64,000 nt of DNA from Burkholderiales bacterium (GCA_019745565.1 JAIESW010000021.1:1-64000), one strand, 5' to 3'; counted from the first letter of the stretch, positions 53,128 to 62,125 are shown. Numbers and translations are program-made. Notes: generated by a model from the sequence alone, not told the origin.

Positions 53128-54126
53128 TCAACGGGCCGCTTCGGCCGCCGGGAGCATTCCCACCCATCCGCTGATGTCGGTGTACCACACGTTGCCGGCG
53201 CGATCGACGGCGACGGAGAAGGGGCGGGCATCGTCCCGCGGCAGCCGGAACGTCTTGACGTGACCGTCCCTCACGCGACCCAGCGCCGCACCGCGCAGCA
53301 TGCCGAACCACACCGAACCGTCGGGTGCTGCCGCCAGTCCCGACAGCGCCGCACGTTCGAGCGGCACGTCGATCTCGCCGAACTTGCCGTCGCGGAAGCG
53401 ACCGATGCGATTCGCGCGGAACTCGAGGAACCACACCGTGCCGCTCGAATCGACCGCCACGTCCGTGGGCGAGGCACCACGGCTCGGCACTTCGAACTCC
53501 GTCATCGTGCCGTCGGTGGCGATGCGCACCAGCGAGTTGCCGGCCTGCAGCGTCGCCCATACCGAGCCGTCCGGTGCGGCCGCGACCCCGAAGGGAGCGC
53601 CGCGAACCATGCTGATCTCGTGGCGCTTCAGCTCGCCGTCGTTGAGGCGGGTGATGCTGAATGCCGTGCTCTCCGCGAACCACACGGCGCCGTCGGGCGC
53701 CACCGTCAGCCGTCCCAGTCGCGCGATGGGCGTGCCCAGCGGGAACGATCGGATCTCGCCGTTCGGCGCCACGCGCTGAATCGCCACGGCCGGCGGATCG
53801 GCGAGCCAGGCGTTGCCTGCGGCATCGGCACCGAGACCGATGGGTTCGGCATTGCGCGAACCTTTCGAAAGGCGCTCCACCTTGCCGTTGCGCACCATGC
53901 CGATGGCGTCGGAAAAATCGATGGAGAACCACGCCGTGCCGTCGGGTGCGGTTGCGATCGCGGTGGGGATGTCGGTGGCCACGGTCATCGGATATTCGAC
54001 GAACGCCGGCTTGTGCGGCTGCAGGGTCCACCACGCCGCCGCGCCCGAAGCGACTGCGACGGCGATGATGCTGAGGGCGGTCAGCCAGAGGCGGCGTCGC
54101 GGAACGCTGGCGGCTTCGGTGGTCAA
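53128..54126 (-). CDS. Virginiamycin B lyase-like beta-propeller protein
   Basis: The 332-residue protein has an N-terminal membrane anchor (about 12-34) followed by repeated blades of about 42 residues with the motif GVAAAPDGSVWATLQAGNSLVRI and relatives (APDGTAWFSI, APDGAVWFAE, DSSGTVWFLE, APDGSVWFGM, DRAGNVWYTD). This is the streptogramin-lyase (Vgb) propeller fold. Most such proteins are not antibiotic lyases, and the membrane anchor argues for an envelope binding or enzyme role. The start overlaps the previous gene (ATGA). Confidence 0.82.
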   Translation of the reverse strand: MTTEAASVPRRRLWLTALSIIAVAVASGAAAWWTLQPHKPAFVEYPMTVATDIPTAIATAPDGTAWFSIDFSDAIGMVRNGKVERLSKGSRNAEPIGLGADAAGNAWLADPPAVAIQRVAPNGEIRSFPLGTPIARLGRLTVAPDGAVWFAESTAFSITRLNDGELKRHEISMVRGAPFGVAAAPDGSVWATLQAGNSLVRIATDGTMTEFEVPSRGASPTDVAVDSSGTVWFLEFRANRIGRFRDGKFGEIDVPLERAALSGLAAAPDGSVWFGMLRGAALGRVRDGHVKTFRLPRDDARPFSVAVDRAGNVWYTDISGWVGMLPAAEAAR

Positions 54127-55289
54127 GATCGTGATTCTCCGTTACGAGGGGGTGGGCCGTATGCGCGTGCGAGACGGCGGGCGAGCAGGACGCCGCCGAT
54201 CAGGAGCAGCAGCAGGAAGGCGAGGCCCCCGATGAGACTGATGGGGTCGACCTGGGTCAGCAGATTGTTGCCCTGTTCGGCACGACGATAGATCTCGGCG
54301 TAGGGCGTGAGTGCGAAGCCGGCGTACAACGTCGTGGCGTCGTGGGGATCGCGGATCAACGGCGCGGACTCGAGATGAGTGGGCAGGGCACCTTCCACCA
54401 GTGCCCAGGTGCGGCCGCCGTCCGGACTGCGCAGCACGCCGCGATGGGTGGTGATGGTGACCACGCTGCCGTCGGCGTTGACCGAAAGACCGCGTACCGA
54501 CGTGCCCGCGTCGGGCAGCGCGTTGCCGACGGTGCGCCAGGTGCTGCCGCGGTCCTCGCTCAAGTACAGGTGATCCGCGCCGAACGCCCACCAGCGCTCA
54601 CCACGCACGTCCAGGGCTTCGACACGCCGCTGCGGCAGCCCGCCGCGGCTTTCGCGCCAGATCGCACCGGCGTCGGTGCTCATCCACAGCGCGCCGTCGA
54701 GGACGGCGAGCACGATATCTGGGTTGCCGCGTGCCACGGCCAGCGCAGCCGGAGTCGCCTCCGGCAGAGTCTCGCCGAGACGCTGGAAGCGGTGACCGTT
54801 GTCGTTGCTGACGTAGAGGCCCCGCGGTCCGGCGAGATAGAAACGGCCGGCGGTACCACCGGCCACGATGCTGCGCGCCGGTGCGGCACCGGTCGGGGCA
54901 TTCGACTCGCTCCAGGTCTTGCCTTCGGCCGTCACGAAGATGCCCGCGGCATTGGAAGTCACGGCTCCGCGGCCATCGGCGTCGAATGCGACCGTGAGGA
55001 TCGGCCCGATCAGTTTGTCGGGGGCCTCGTGGGTCCAATCCCGTCCGCCGTTATGCGAACGCAAAAGGCGTGTGTCGGTCGCATACAGCAGATGGTTGGC
55101 GTCGACCGGGCTGATGGCGAGCGCCATCGCTCCGCCGATGAAGAGCCCCGCGTCCACCGGCAGCCAGGAAGCGCCGTCGTCGCGCGAGCGGAACATGCCG
55201 CCCCAAGCGCTGGGATCGTGAGCGGTGGCGTGCCCCGTCAGCAGCGCTGCCAGGATCGACGCGAGGATGAGCTTCGACCGGAATGTCAT
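54123..55289 (-). CDS. Membrane-anchored BNR/sialidase-like propeller protein
   Basis: The 388-residue product has a signal peptide (to ATAHD, about 24) and a propeller with BNR Asp-box repeats (SRDDGASWLPV, SHNGGRDWTHE, SNDNGHRFQRL, STDAGAIWRES, SEDRGSTWRTV, SPDGGRTWALV). A C-terminal membrane helix (about 350-372, ISLIGGLAFLLLLLIGGVLLARR) follows. The pattern resembles photosystem II assembly factor-like (Ycf48-type) and sialidase-like proteins. Start at 55289 is favoured over 55307. Function unknown; coupled to the Vgb-like gene. Confidence 0.8.
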   Translation of the reverse strand: MTFRSKLILASILAALLTGHATAHDPSAWGGMFRSRDDGASWLPVDAGLFIGGAMALAISPVDANHLLYATDTRLLRSHNGGRDWTHEAPDKLIGPILTVAFDADGRGAVTSNAAGIFVTAEGKTWSESNAPTGAAPARSIVAGGTAGRFYLAGPRGLYVSNDNGHRFQRLGETLPEATPAALAVARGNPDIVLAVLDGALWMSTDAGAIWRESRGGLPQRRVEALDVRGERWWAFGADHLYLSEDRGSTWRTVGNALPDAGTSVRGLSVNADGSVVTITTHRGVLRSPDGGRTWALVEGALPTHLESAPLIRDPHDATTLYAGFALTPYAEIYRRAEQGNNLLTQVDPISLIGGLAFLLLLLIGGVLLARRLARAYGPPPRNGESRS

Positions 55290-55305
55290 CGGTTTCGATG
55301 CGTAC

Positions 55306-55338
55306 AAAAAAAGAGGAGCTCCCGATGGGGAGCTCCTC
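55306..55338 (-). terminator. Rho-independent terminator after the secreted metallo-hydrolase
   Basis: On the minus strand an 11-bp stem (GAGGAGCTCCC with its complement, GATG-type loop) is followed by seven T residues. It lies between the metallo-hydrolase and the propeller pair, so these are separate transcripts. Confidence 0.9.
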
Positions 55339-55359
55339 CCTGTGACGCTTGCGGAACGC

Positions 55360-56343
55360 TTACTTCTTGCGCGACTGCTCGCCGGGCGCCAGCGTGATTT
55401 CCGCGAGGCGCGCGCCGTTCATGCCGACCCACGAGTTCTTCGTGAGCGGGTACTTGTCGCTGTAGGAGAGCGGTTCGTGCGCGGCGACGCAGTTCTGGTA
55501 GCCGCCCGTGACCTTGTAGCACTTCTCGTAGGCCAGGAACTGCTGGACCGAGTCGGTCTGCTGCACGTTCGCCACTTCCCAGTCGCGGATCGCTTCCCAC
55601 GAGGAGTAGGCGTCGGAGCCGAACATCAGCTTGCCGATGGCCGTATTGACCTCGAGGAGCTGCGAACCGGCAGTGTGGGCGCGATGCGCTGCGTGGATCT
55701 TCACGCCTGGCATGATCTCCAGGTCGCCGTCGACGATCACCGCCTTGCCGCGCAGGATCTTGCCGTAGATCTGGTCCATGGTCTTCGGCGTGTAGCCGCA
55801 GGCCGGCGTGCGGCTGCAACCGCCGGGCGAATCGTTGACCGCGCGGATGCGCTCGTGGCCGGGGTAGTTCAGCGCCCATTCGATGCCCCGCAGTTCTTCC
55901 TTCTGAACGTAGAGGATCGCGTTCGGGAACTCGTCCAGCGAACCGGCGTGGTCCCAGTGGCCGTGGCCGATGATGACCTTCGAGACGTCCTTCGCGTCGA
56001 AGCCGAGCTGCGCAATCTGCTTCGAGAGCGGCGACCAGTGACCGGTGCCAGTCATCTTGTGGTACTCGGTCTGATTCCAGCCGTTGTCGTACAGGATCAG
56101 GTCCTTGCCGCACTTGATCACGCCGACGTTGACCGGCAGATCCACCGTGTTGACGTTGTTGCGCGGGTTCGTGCTGCCCTGAACGAACGAGCGATCCGGA
56201 TGGAACATGCCGAACGGCACACCCATGAACGTGCTGTTCTCGACCAGCCAGACGGAGCACACCGTCTGCGCTTGCGCGGTCGTGGCGCCCAGCCCGGCCA
56301 AGAGGCCGAATGCCGCCAGCCCCAATGCGAGTTGCTTCTTCAT
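55360..56343 (-). CDS. Secreted MBL-fold metallo-hydrolase (lactonase-like)
   Basis: The 327-residue protein has a clear signal peptide (MKKQLALGLAAFGLLAGLGATTAQA). The metal motif is VIIGHGHWDHAGSLDEFPNA (about 125-145), with AHRAHTAGSQLLEV and LMFGSDAYSSWEA further on, as in N-acyl-homoserine-lactonase-like enzymes. Three Cys pairs (VIKCG, GGCSRTPACGY, KCYKVTGGYQNC) suggest disulfides in the periplasm. The substrate is not known; true lactonases are usually cytoplasmic. Confidence 0.85.
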   Translation of the reverse strand: MKKQLALGLAAFGLLAGLGATTAQAQTVCSVWLVENSTFMGVPFGMFHPDRSFVQGSTNPRNNVNTVDLPVNVGVIKCGKDLILYDNGWNQTEYHKMTGTGHWSPLSKQIAQLGFDAKDVSKVIIGHGHWDHAGSLDEFPNAILYVQKEELRGIEWALNYPGHERIRAVNDSPGGCSRTPACGYTPKTMDQIYGKILRGKAVIVDGDLEIMPGVKIHAAHRAHTAGSQLLEVNTAIGKLMFGSDAYSSWEAIRDWEVANVQQTDSVQQFLAYEKCYKVTGGYQNCVAAHEPLSYSDKYPLTKNSWVGMNGARLAEITLAPGEQSRKK

Positions 56344-56437
56344 GCTCTCTCACCTCCCTGTCGTTATTGGAACTGCTTCCGACTGCCTGCGGCGATCTTC
56401 GTATGGGACCGCCGGCCATGCGCTACTACGCGAAACT

Positions 56438-57022
56438 TTAGTTGGGTTTGTGTTCCCCCGGCCACAGCGCGTCCCCCACCTTGAGCAAGGTGGTTGCCGC
56501 ACGCTCCGATTTGGTCTGTGCCGTGATCAGATGATCGTCGCTCTCGCCCTTGCCGGCGCGCATTTCCAGGGACGCCTGCTCGTAGTCGCGGATCGCCCCG
56601 ACGTACTCGGCGTGCAGCTGTTCGAGCGACGCCGGCGGCGCGAGCTTCGTCGCATCCGCCAAAGCGCTCTTGAAGTTCTGCGTGATGGGCTCGACGCGGG
56701 CCGCAAGCTCCGACTTCTTGATGTCGCCCATCTTGTAGGAGAGACCCGCGAAGCTCATGCGCACCGCGGCGGTCCGTACCTGATCGTGCACCTTCCACAG
56801 CGCGTGCGCATAGCGCTCCTCATCGGCGGAGAGGGCGGGGCGCTCGGCGTGGCCCATCTCCATGGGCGCTGCGACGACCGCGGGCGGTACGGCCTTGCGC
56901 ATCTCGCGCAGGCCGGCATATAGCGCGGTCGCAGTCAACGCTACGGCGACCACTGCGACCCCGATGTTCCTGAGACCCGGCAGGCGTCGTGCCGATGTCG
57001 TGTTCTGTGTCAGTGCGTGCAC
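56438..57022 (-). CDS. Membrane-anchored helical protein of unknown function
   Basis: I do not recognise this 194-residue protein. It has one N-terminal membrane segment (about 18-40, LRNIGVAVVAVALTATALYAGL) and then a mostly helical soluble part. Conserved-looking stretches are YAHALWKVHDQVRTAAVRMSFAGLSYKMGDIKKSELAARVEPI and YVGAIRDYEQASLEM. It is probably a periplasmic helical bundle. It lies upstream of the secreted metallo-hydrolase with a 94-base gap. Confidence 0.65.
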   Translation of the reverse strand: MHALTQNTTSARRLPGLRNIGVAVVAVALTATALYAGLREMRKAVPPAVVAAPMEMGHAERPALSADEERYAHALWKVHDQVRTAAVRMSFAGLSYKMGDIKKSELAARVEPITQNFKSALADATKLAPPASLEQLHAEYVGAIRDYEQASLEMRAGKGESDDHLITAQTKSERAATTLLKVGDALWPGEHKPN

Positions 57023-57121
57023 TCCGAGACTCTATGCTCCGCACAGTCTCGTCGTCAACGGAAACCCCTTTGTTTTCCGCGACTTCTCATACTCTTTACA
57101 AATCGTTCTTACGCCGAGCGA

Positions 57122-57997
57122 TCAGTGCGGCTCCCAATGGACGTTGCCGGTGAACAGCCCGTCGATGAACCCGATGCGGTAGAAGAGGTACAGACCGAAC
57201 GCGATGCTGAGCATGCCGCAGGCGAGCCGCAGGACCGAGTTGAACTGCGGCAGCTGCCGTTCGCTGAAGGCGAAGGGCAGAGCGATGGCTGCCGTGACCA
57301 CCATCATGCCGGCCACCGTGCCGATACCGAACAGCGCCAGGTAGGCAATACCCCAGGCCGGGTCGCGGATTTCGGTCAGGACCAGCAGGGCCACGGCCGC
57401 CGAACCAGCCAGCCCGTGCACGATGCCGACGACGAGCGGGCGCAGCCATTGGTAGATTCCCAGGCCGCCGAACGTGTGGTCGAGCCAGGCCTGCGGCGTC
57501 GCATCCTCGGCGTGACCGTGACCGTTGGCGCCGTGGCCGTGGCGATGCCGATGGGCGTAGTCACCATGCGCATGCACATGGGCATGAGGATGGGCGTGAG
57601 CGTGCAGGCCCAGAACGCCGTGGAGGTGCGCTCCCGCGGCCGGCTGGTAGCGCAACGGCGCGCCGAGGTCCGGTAGAGCCGTGAAGCGCTGAGTGAGGCG
57701 GCGGGGCATGCCGGTGAGCGCGAGTACGCCGAGCACGACCAGCATCACTGCAACCGCCAGTTCCATGGCGAGTCCGACCTTCGGTGGAATCGCGATGTCG
57801 AGCAGGATGATCGCGCCGCCCACGGTCAGGATCGTCAGGGTGTGGCCGATGCCCCAGGTGGCGCCGACCAGCGCTGCTCCGCGGATGCTGGCCTGGCGAC
57901 TGACGATAGTGGCGACGGCGATGACGTGGTCCGCATCGGTGGCGTGGCGCATGCCTAGAACGAAGCCGAAGGCGATGATGGGCAGGAAGTCGGTCAC
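57122..57997 (-). CDS. Nickel/cobalt transporter (NiCoT/UreH-like)
   Basis: This inner-membrane transporter has 291 residues. The helix-II signature GFVLGMRHATDADHVIAVATIV (HxxxDH type) is the core NiCoT metal motif, and GATWGIGHTLTIL and PLVVGIVHGLAGSAAVALLVL follow. The central loop (about 125-165) is His-rich. GTG start. It is a second nickel transporter beside the NicO-type one and fits supply of a nickel enzyme such as urease. Confidence 0.88.
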   Translation of the reverse strand: MTDFLPIIAFGFVLGMRHATDADHVIAVATIVSRQASIRGAALVGATWGIGHTLTILTVGGAIILLDIAIPPKVGLAMELAVAVMLVVLGVLALTGMPRRLTQRFTALPDLGAPLRYQPAAGAHLHGVLGLHAHAHPHAHVHAHGDYAHRHRHGHGANGHGHAEDATPQAWLDHTFGGLGIYQWLRPLVVGIVHGLAGSAAVALLVLTEIRDPAWGIAYLALFGIGTVAGMMVVTAAIALPFAFSERQLPQFNSVLRLACGMLSIAFGLYLFYRIGFIDGLFTGNVHWEPH

Positions 57998-58303
57998 AGG
58001 TAACGGATGATCGTTATGATTTTTTTGTCGTTCTTGTTATTTTGGTCCGCACGCTACTCCTCGCGGCTGCAAGGCGTCAATGCCGCGGCAGGGGATCCGG
58101 AGTACTGGGCCGGTTCGTCAGCGATTCACGGATCGAGGTCCCCGGCCTGCGCCGAAACCTGCGGCTCGCATCGATGGGTCCGGGGCCCCCGCGCCATCGA
58201 CTGCGCGGTCACCGCGAGCCGCCCGGCAGGTGCGTGATCTCGTGGAAGGCGCAGCGGTGTGACACAATGGGGACGCCTCGCACGGAGCACGTAGTCTCGC
58301 CCC
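57998..58303. other. Intergenic region, T-rich promoter zone
   Basis: The first 45 bases are unusually AT-rich (TTATGATTTTTTTG near 58014) and should hold the promoter of the minus-strand nickel transporter. The sequence AATCATAACGATCATC read on the minus strand is vaguely Fur-like. The remaining 260 bases are GC-rich, and no coding or structured element was recognised. Confidence 0.4.
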
Positions 58304-58519
58304 ATGACCGAAGAACAATTCAAGAGCCTCATCAAGCTCGCGATCCTCGAGTTGATGAACGAGCATCGCGACTTGTTCCGTGAACTGTTGCGCGACGCGC
58401 TGCGCGATATCGAGGCCGGGGCGTCCAGCCCGGCACCGCAAGCGGGCGACGCCGCTCAGCGCACCGAGGACGCGGCCAAGCGGGAAGAGATCCTCAACCT
58501 GCTCGGCACCACGATCTGA
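58304..58519 (+). CDS. Small acidic helical protein, unknown
   Basis: This 71-residue soluble protein, MTEEQFKSLIKLAILELMNE then HRDLFRELLRDALRDIE, is predicted to be two amphipathic helices with an Ala/Pro linker and a final helix (REEILNLLGTTI). I do not recognise a family. The reading frame is intact and charge-patterned like a real protein, but it has only a weak ribosome-binding site. Confidence 0.5.
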   Translation: MTEEQFKSLIKLAILELMNEHRDLFRELLRDALRDIEAGASSPAPQAGDAAQRTEDAAKREEILNLLGTTI

Positions 58520-58706
58520 TCTTCTCCCCTGTCGGGGTAACGATTCCGCATACGATGTAGTGCGCGGAATCGCAGCCGTGCCTGCGGGAAGCCACTTATT
58601 CTTATTTGGTGCCGGAATCGCCTTGCGAGGCGATGATGTCGTGAATCAGCAGAATCAAGCTGGCCGCGGTGCAGCAGTTGAGCGAGCCTGTGCCGCTGAC
58701 GGATTG

Positions 58707-59078
58707 TCAGGCGTTTCCGCGGACCAGCGCCCCCCGGATCGCACCGAGCACCGCACGGGTGTCGATCAGCACGTCGCGGTCGGAGAAGCGCAGCACGCGA
58801 TAGCCCTTCGATTCCAGAAACATGCGGCGGTTGAGCGCGTGCAGTGCCAGCGCCGGGGTCAGATCGCTCTCCACTTCCACCACCAGCTTCGCTTCGGGAC
58901 AGGCGAAGTCGGCGAGCCAGCTGTCGATCAGGTACTGGCGCCGGAAACGACCGCCTTCGAATCGACCTTCCCGCAAATACGTCCAGAGCAGGCGCTCCGC
59001 CGCCATGCGCAACTGGCGGCTCGAGCGCGAGCGCACGGCATTGGGGGTGTGCAGGAACGGTTCGGCGACGATGCTCAT
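58707..59078 (-). CDS. DUF559 (Vsr-like endonuclease fold) protein
   Basis: This 123-residue protein has the PD-(D/E)xK-like core of DUF559: AAERLLWTYLREGRFEGGRFRRQYLIDSWLADFACPEAKLVVEVESD, followed by RRMFLESKGYRVLRFSDRDVLIDTRAVLGAI. The typical ExDG is replaced by EVESD, so the catalytic set may be altered. Such genes are scattered and often horizontally moved. It has its own reading unit downstream of lexA on the same strand. Confidence 0.82.
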   Translation of the reverse strand: MSIVAEPFLHTPNAVRSRSSRQLRMAAERLLWTYLREGRFEGGRFRRQYLIDSWLADFACPEAKLVVEVESDLTPALALHALNRRMFLESKGYRVLRFSDRDVLIDTRAVLGAIRGALVRGNA

Positions 59079-59134
59079 GATCGGGTCTCCTTGAGGCTTG
59101 GTATCGCGGGGCAGGTCCTCGGCAGACCTGACGT

Positions 59135-59737
59135 TCAGGCGAGCCTGCCGCTGCGGATCAAACCCACGGCCAGCCCTTCGACTTCGAAGGGATCGTTCTT
59201 CAAGTCGACGATGATGGGTTCGAAATCCGGGTTCTCCGGCAGCAACTCCACGGTGGAGCCCTGGCGGCGCAGGCGCTTCACCGTCACCTCGTTTTCGAGG
59301 CGTGCGACGATGATCTGGCCGCTGCGGACTTCGGTCGTGCGATGCACCGCGAGCAGGTCACCGTCGAGGATCCCCACGTCGCGCATGCTCAAGCCGCGCA
59401 CTTTCAACAGGTAGTCCGCCCGGGGGCTGAACAACGCAGGGTCCACCTGGAAGCGTCCCTGCACGTGCTGCTCGGCCAGGATCGGCCGGCCGGCAGCCAC
59501 ACGGCCGATGACGGCGAGACCGGGCGGTTCGGCCAGGCGGATGCCACGCGCCACGCCTTCGGTCAACTCGATGGCGCCCTTGCGTGCCAACGCGCGCAGA
59601 TGATCCTCGGCAGCGTTGGCCGAGGCGAAACCAAGGGCACGGGCGATCTCGGCGCGAGTCGGCGGGAAGCCGGTGGCGTCGAGGGTGTCGCGGATCAACT
59701 GCAGGATCTCTTCCTGTCGTGGGGTGAGGGATTCCAT
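59135..59737 (-). CDS. lexA: SOS repressor LexA
   Basis: LexA represses the SOS regulon and self-cleaves with RecA filaments. The 200-residue protein has the winged-helix DNA-binding domain ([37 protein letters not shown]). The cleavage site is Ala82-Gly83 in RVAAGRPI, with nucleophile Ser117 ([15 protein letters not shown]) and general base Lys154 (NEVTVKRL). It lies 10 bases after an unknown gene that is preceded by a perfect SOS box. Confidence 0.97.
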   Translation of the reverse strand: MESLTPRQEEILQLIRDTLDATGFPPTRAEIARALGFASANAAEDHLRALARKGAIELTEGVARGIRLAEPPGLAVIGRVAAGRPILAEQHVQGRFQVDPALFSPRADYLLKVRGLSMRDVGILDGDLLAVHRTTEVRSGQIIVARLENEVTVKRLRRQGSTVELLPENPDFEPIIVDLKNDPFEVEGLAVGLIRSGRLA

Positions 59738-59747
59738 GGGTCCTATC

Positions 59748-60206
59748 TCAAGCGGCGTAGCGCAACAGGGGTTCGGTGACTTTCGGCGGCTGCTCCGCCC
59801 GCACGGGATAGCGCATGCCCGCCGGTGCAGGAATGCGCCCCAGCTTGGCGAGCCGGGTCTCGATGGCGAAGCGGGAGCGCTCGTGGAGCAACGCCAGGGC
59901 GGCGACATCGGTCCCTATATCGAAGGCCGCAGCAAGCCGCGCATCCTCTTCGGGCGACCATGCCGTGCCGGCAGCGGCGGGGCGAGGGGGTTTCTTCCGT
60001 TCGGCGACGGCGGCTTCCGCCGGGTCGGCCAACGCGATCGTGCCTTCGAACGCGCGCAGTGCCAGGAACAGGGCGCGGATCACATCCGGATGCTGGTAGG
60101 CGCTGTCGCGCGGAAACGGCGCGCCGGTCAGAGGATCGATCCCGCTCGACAGGGCGTTCAGGATGGCAAGCGTCTTCAACGTGTCGGGCACCGGGATGTC
60201 TGCCAT
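59748..60206 (-). CDS. Uncharacterised protein with Myb-like helical motif, lexA operon
   Basis: The 152-residue soluble product has an N-terminal region ([46 protein letters not shown]) and a C-terminal motif [44 protein letters not shown]. The latter resembles short Myb/SANT-like DNA-interacting modules seen in some bacterial helicases and nucleases. No catalytic motif is evident. It lies directly upstream of lexA, 45 bases after a perfect LexA box, so it should be DNA-damage inducible. Confidence 0.7.
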   Translation of the reverse strand: MADIPVPDTLKTLAILNALSSGIDPLTGAPFPRDSAYQHPDVIRALFLALRAFEGTIALADPAEAAVAERKKPPRPAAAGTAWSPEEDARLAAAFDIGTDVAALALLHERSRFAIETRLAKLGRIPAPAGMRYPVRAEQPPKVTEPLLRYAA

Positions 60207-60250
60207 GGCGGCCTCCGCTCGAGTCCGGACGGGACTGTCCGGATGCACAG

Positions 60251-60266
60251 CTGTAGTTTCATACAG
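60251..60266 (-). promoter_or_regulatory. SOS (LexA) box
   Basis: CTGTAGTTTCATACAG matches the LexA consensus CTGT-N8-ACAG exactly. It is placed 45 bases before the first gene of the unknown gene-lexA operon, as expected for autorepression. Confidence 0.88.
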
Positions 60267-60340
60267 TCATCCGGAAAAATGCAAGCGGAATTTGCCGGGG
60301 CCGGGTCGAGGCTTCCGGAAGGCCTTGCAAGACAAGGCTT

Positions 60341-60417
60341 TGCAGCGCAAAGGAACGCCGGAAAACGAAGCAGAACCGCGGCGGGTTCCTTCGCCTTCCT
60401 GCGTACTTCGCGGCTCA
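60341..60417. repeat. Possible divergent palindromic extragenic element 3
   Basis: Arms around TGCAGCGCAAAGGAACGC (60341-60358) and TTCCTGCGTACTTCGCGGC (60396-60414) are imperfect inverted repeats. Their layout of two short GC-rich arms around a loop of about 37 bases recalls the two elements flanking fliI. The gap (60207-60424) otherwise holds the SOS box and promoter of the lexA operon. Confidence 0.3.
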
Positions 60418-60424
60418 AAGAGCC

Positions 60425-60865
60425 CTAGTTGACCTCTTCGCTCGGCGGCATCGGCAGGCTCAGCACCTCGATGCCCTCCTCGCGCAGCGCCTCGGCTTCC
60501 TCGCGCGAGGCCTGGCCGCGGATCGAACGCCGCGGCGACTCGCCGTAGTGGATGCGCCGCGCCTGTTCGGGGAATTCGCGGCCGACATTCTCGGTCTTGT
60601 CGATCAGCTGCCGCAGCGCCCGCCAGACCGCCTTGGGCGGGGGGAAGGCCGCCACGTGTTCCGGCTGCTCCGGCGCCGGCAGGGCCGGCTCGTTGCGGCC
60701 GTGGCGTGCCACGTTGATGCCGGAGGGCAGCCGGCTCACGGCGCCGCTGCTACACACCGGGCAGGTGAGCAGGGGGGTGTCCTTCTGGCGCTCGAAGTCT
60801 TCCGCCGAGCCGAACCAAGCCTCGAAGCGGTGGTCTCCGTCACAGATCAGGTCGTATACGATCAT
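60425..60865 (-). CDS. DUF1178 family protein
   Basis: The 146-residue soluble protein opens MIVYDLICDGDHRFEAWFGSAEDFERQKDTPLLTCPVCSS, a zinc-ribbon-like Cys pattern (C...CPVC) that defines DUF1178. A helical C-terminal half follows (KAVWRALRQLIDKTENVGREFPEQARRIHYGE). Function is not known. Confidence 0.88.
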   Translation of the reverse strand: MIVYDLICDGDHRFEAWFGSAEDFERQKDTPLLTCPVCSSGAVSRLPSGINVARHGRNEPALPAPEQPEHVAAFPPPKAVWRALRQLIDKTENVGREFPEQARRIHYGESPRRSIRGQASREEAEALREEGIEVLSLPMPPSEEVN

Positions 60866-60916
60866 CTTGTTGTTTAAACAGCGCTTTGTGGTGCGGCGGT
60901 CGGTGGGTCTAAGGCC

Positions 60917-61912
60917 CTAGACTGCCGCGCCAGCGAGGCACTTGTCCAGCCCCCGGGTGAGCATGTCGCGCGGCAGCCCCATACCTATGAAGACCAGAAC
61001 GCTGCCTCGGGGTTCGCCGTTTACCCAGGCCGGACCGGCGGTCAGGGCCTGCTGGCGATGGACGCCTTGCAGGACCCAGCGCACCGGATCGTCCTCGAAT
61101 TCCAGGATACCCTTGTAGCGCAGCAGGTCCGGGCCGTACCACTCGTTGATCATCCGCAGCATGAAGTCGAACCGCGCGCGGTCGAGCGGGCGATCGCTGC
61201 GCCAGACCAGCGATTCGACGCCGGGCGTATGTTCGGCAGGACGGGTGTAGCGCGGGAAACCCGGGTGAAGATCCAGCACCGCCGACGGATCGAAGCCGCC
61301 GATGCCGGTGATCCAGTCCACCGGAGCGTCGCCGAACCGGGCCACGCGCAGCGCCGCCCGCGGGTTCATGTCCTTCAATCGGGCTTCGAGCGCGGTGAGC
61401 GCCGGCTCGGACACCAGATCGGGCTTGGAGATGACCAGGCGGTCGGCGAAGCCCACCTGTTCCTGGGCTTCGGTGTGTGCGTCGAGCTGCGCATCGCCGT
61501 GTTTCGCGTCCACCAGGGTGACCACGCCGTCGATCCGGTAGCGGGCACCGAGTCCGGCATCGATCAGGATCGTCTGCACCACCGGTGCCGGCTGCGCGAG
61601 CCCGGTGGTCTCGATCACCACCCGGTCGAACGCGAGCTCGCCCGCCGCCCGCCGATCGCCGAGATCGACCAGTGCACGGTTCAGGTCGCCGCGCACGGTG
61701 CAGCAGAGGCAGCCGTTCTCGGTGGCGACGATCTCGGCGGCGGGTTCGCGCACCAGGATCGCGCTGTCGACGTTCACTTCGCCGAACTCGTTCTCGATGA
61801 TCGCGAGGCGCTGCCCGTGGGCTTCGGCCAGCAGGCGGTTCAACAGGGTGGTCTTGCCGCTGCCGAGAAAACCGGTCAGGACGGTGACGGGTATGCGGTG
61901 GTCGGATTGCAT
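60917..61912 (-). CDS. CobW/YjiA-family GTP-binding metallochaperone
   Basis: This G3E GTPase has 331 residues. Walker A is [20 protein letters not shown]. The metal-binding CxCC motif lies in [19 protein letters not shown] (about 66-84), with [17 protein letters not shown] and VISKPDLV as the GTP-binding loops. The C-terminal CobW domain follows (about 230-325, [25 protein letters not shown]). Such proteins deliver Zn or another metal; the substrate here is unknown. It diverges from urtA. Confidence 0.9.
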   Translation of the reverse strand: MQSDHRIPVTVLTGFLGSGKTTLLNRLLAEAHGQRLAIIENEFGEVNVDSAILVREPAAEIVATENGCLCCTVRGDLNRALVDLGDRRAAGELAFDRVVIETTGLAQPAPVVQTILIDAGLGARYRIDGVVTLVDAKHGDAQLDAHTEAQEQVGFADRLVISKPDLVSEPALTALEARLKDMNPRAALRVARFGDAPVDWITGIGGFDPSAVLDLHPGFPRYTRPAEHTPGVESLVWRSDRPLDRARFDFMLRMINEWYGPDLLRYKGILEFEDDPVRWVLQGVHRQQALTAGPAWVNGEPRGSVLVFIGMGLPRDMLTRGLDKCLAGAAV

Positions 61913-62002
61913 CAGGTTGTATCAGGTTGACCGCGATTCTAACCGCCATGGTGCGGGCATCCGCTCGCACGCCACTTGTCGGTGCATCGCGCATCGCAGG
62001 AA

Positions 62003-62017
62003 GCACCGGCGTGGTGC
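62003..62017 (+). promoter_or_regulatory. Candidate NtrC binding site upstream of urtA
   Basis: GCACCGGCGTGGTGC is an exact match to the NtrC consensus GCACY-N5-RGTGC. It lies about 110 bases upstream of a sigma-54-like promoter, a normal enhancer distance. Confidence 0.6.
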
Positions 62018-62125
62018 GTTCATTCGATCGTCATGCATCGGCGCGGGGCCGAAAACGCGGCGCGTGACGACATGTTCCAGGCTAACTGCATGTTTGCACG
62101 ACGATTGCGAACCACTGCAAACGCT

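Noticed and set aside
53128..54126. Antibiotic resistance call (virginiamycin B lyase)
   Set aside because: Only the propeller fold is shared; the protein is membrane-anchored and the lyase active residues cannot be confirmed, so a resistance role is not supported.
58007..58383. Small plus-strand open frames upstream of 58304
   Set aside because: They lack ribosome-binding sites, overlap each other in several frames and encode Arg-rich noise.
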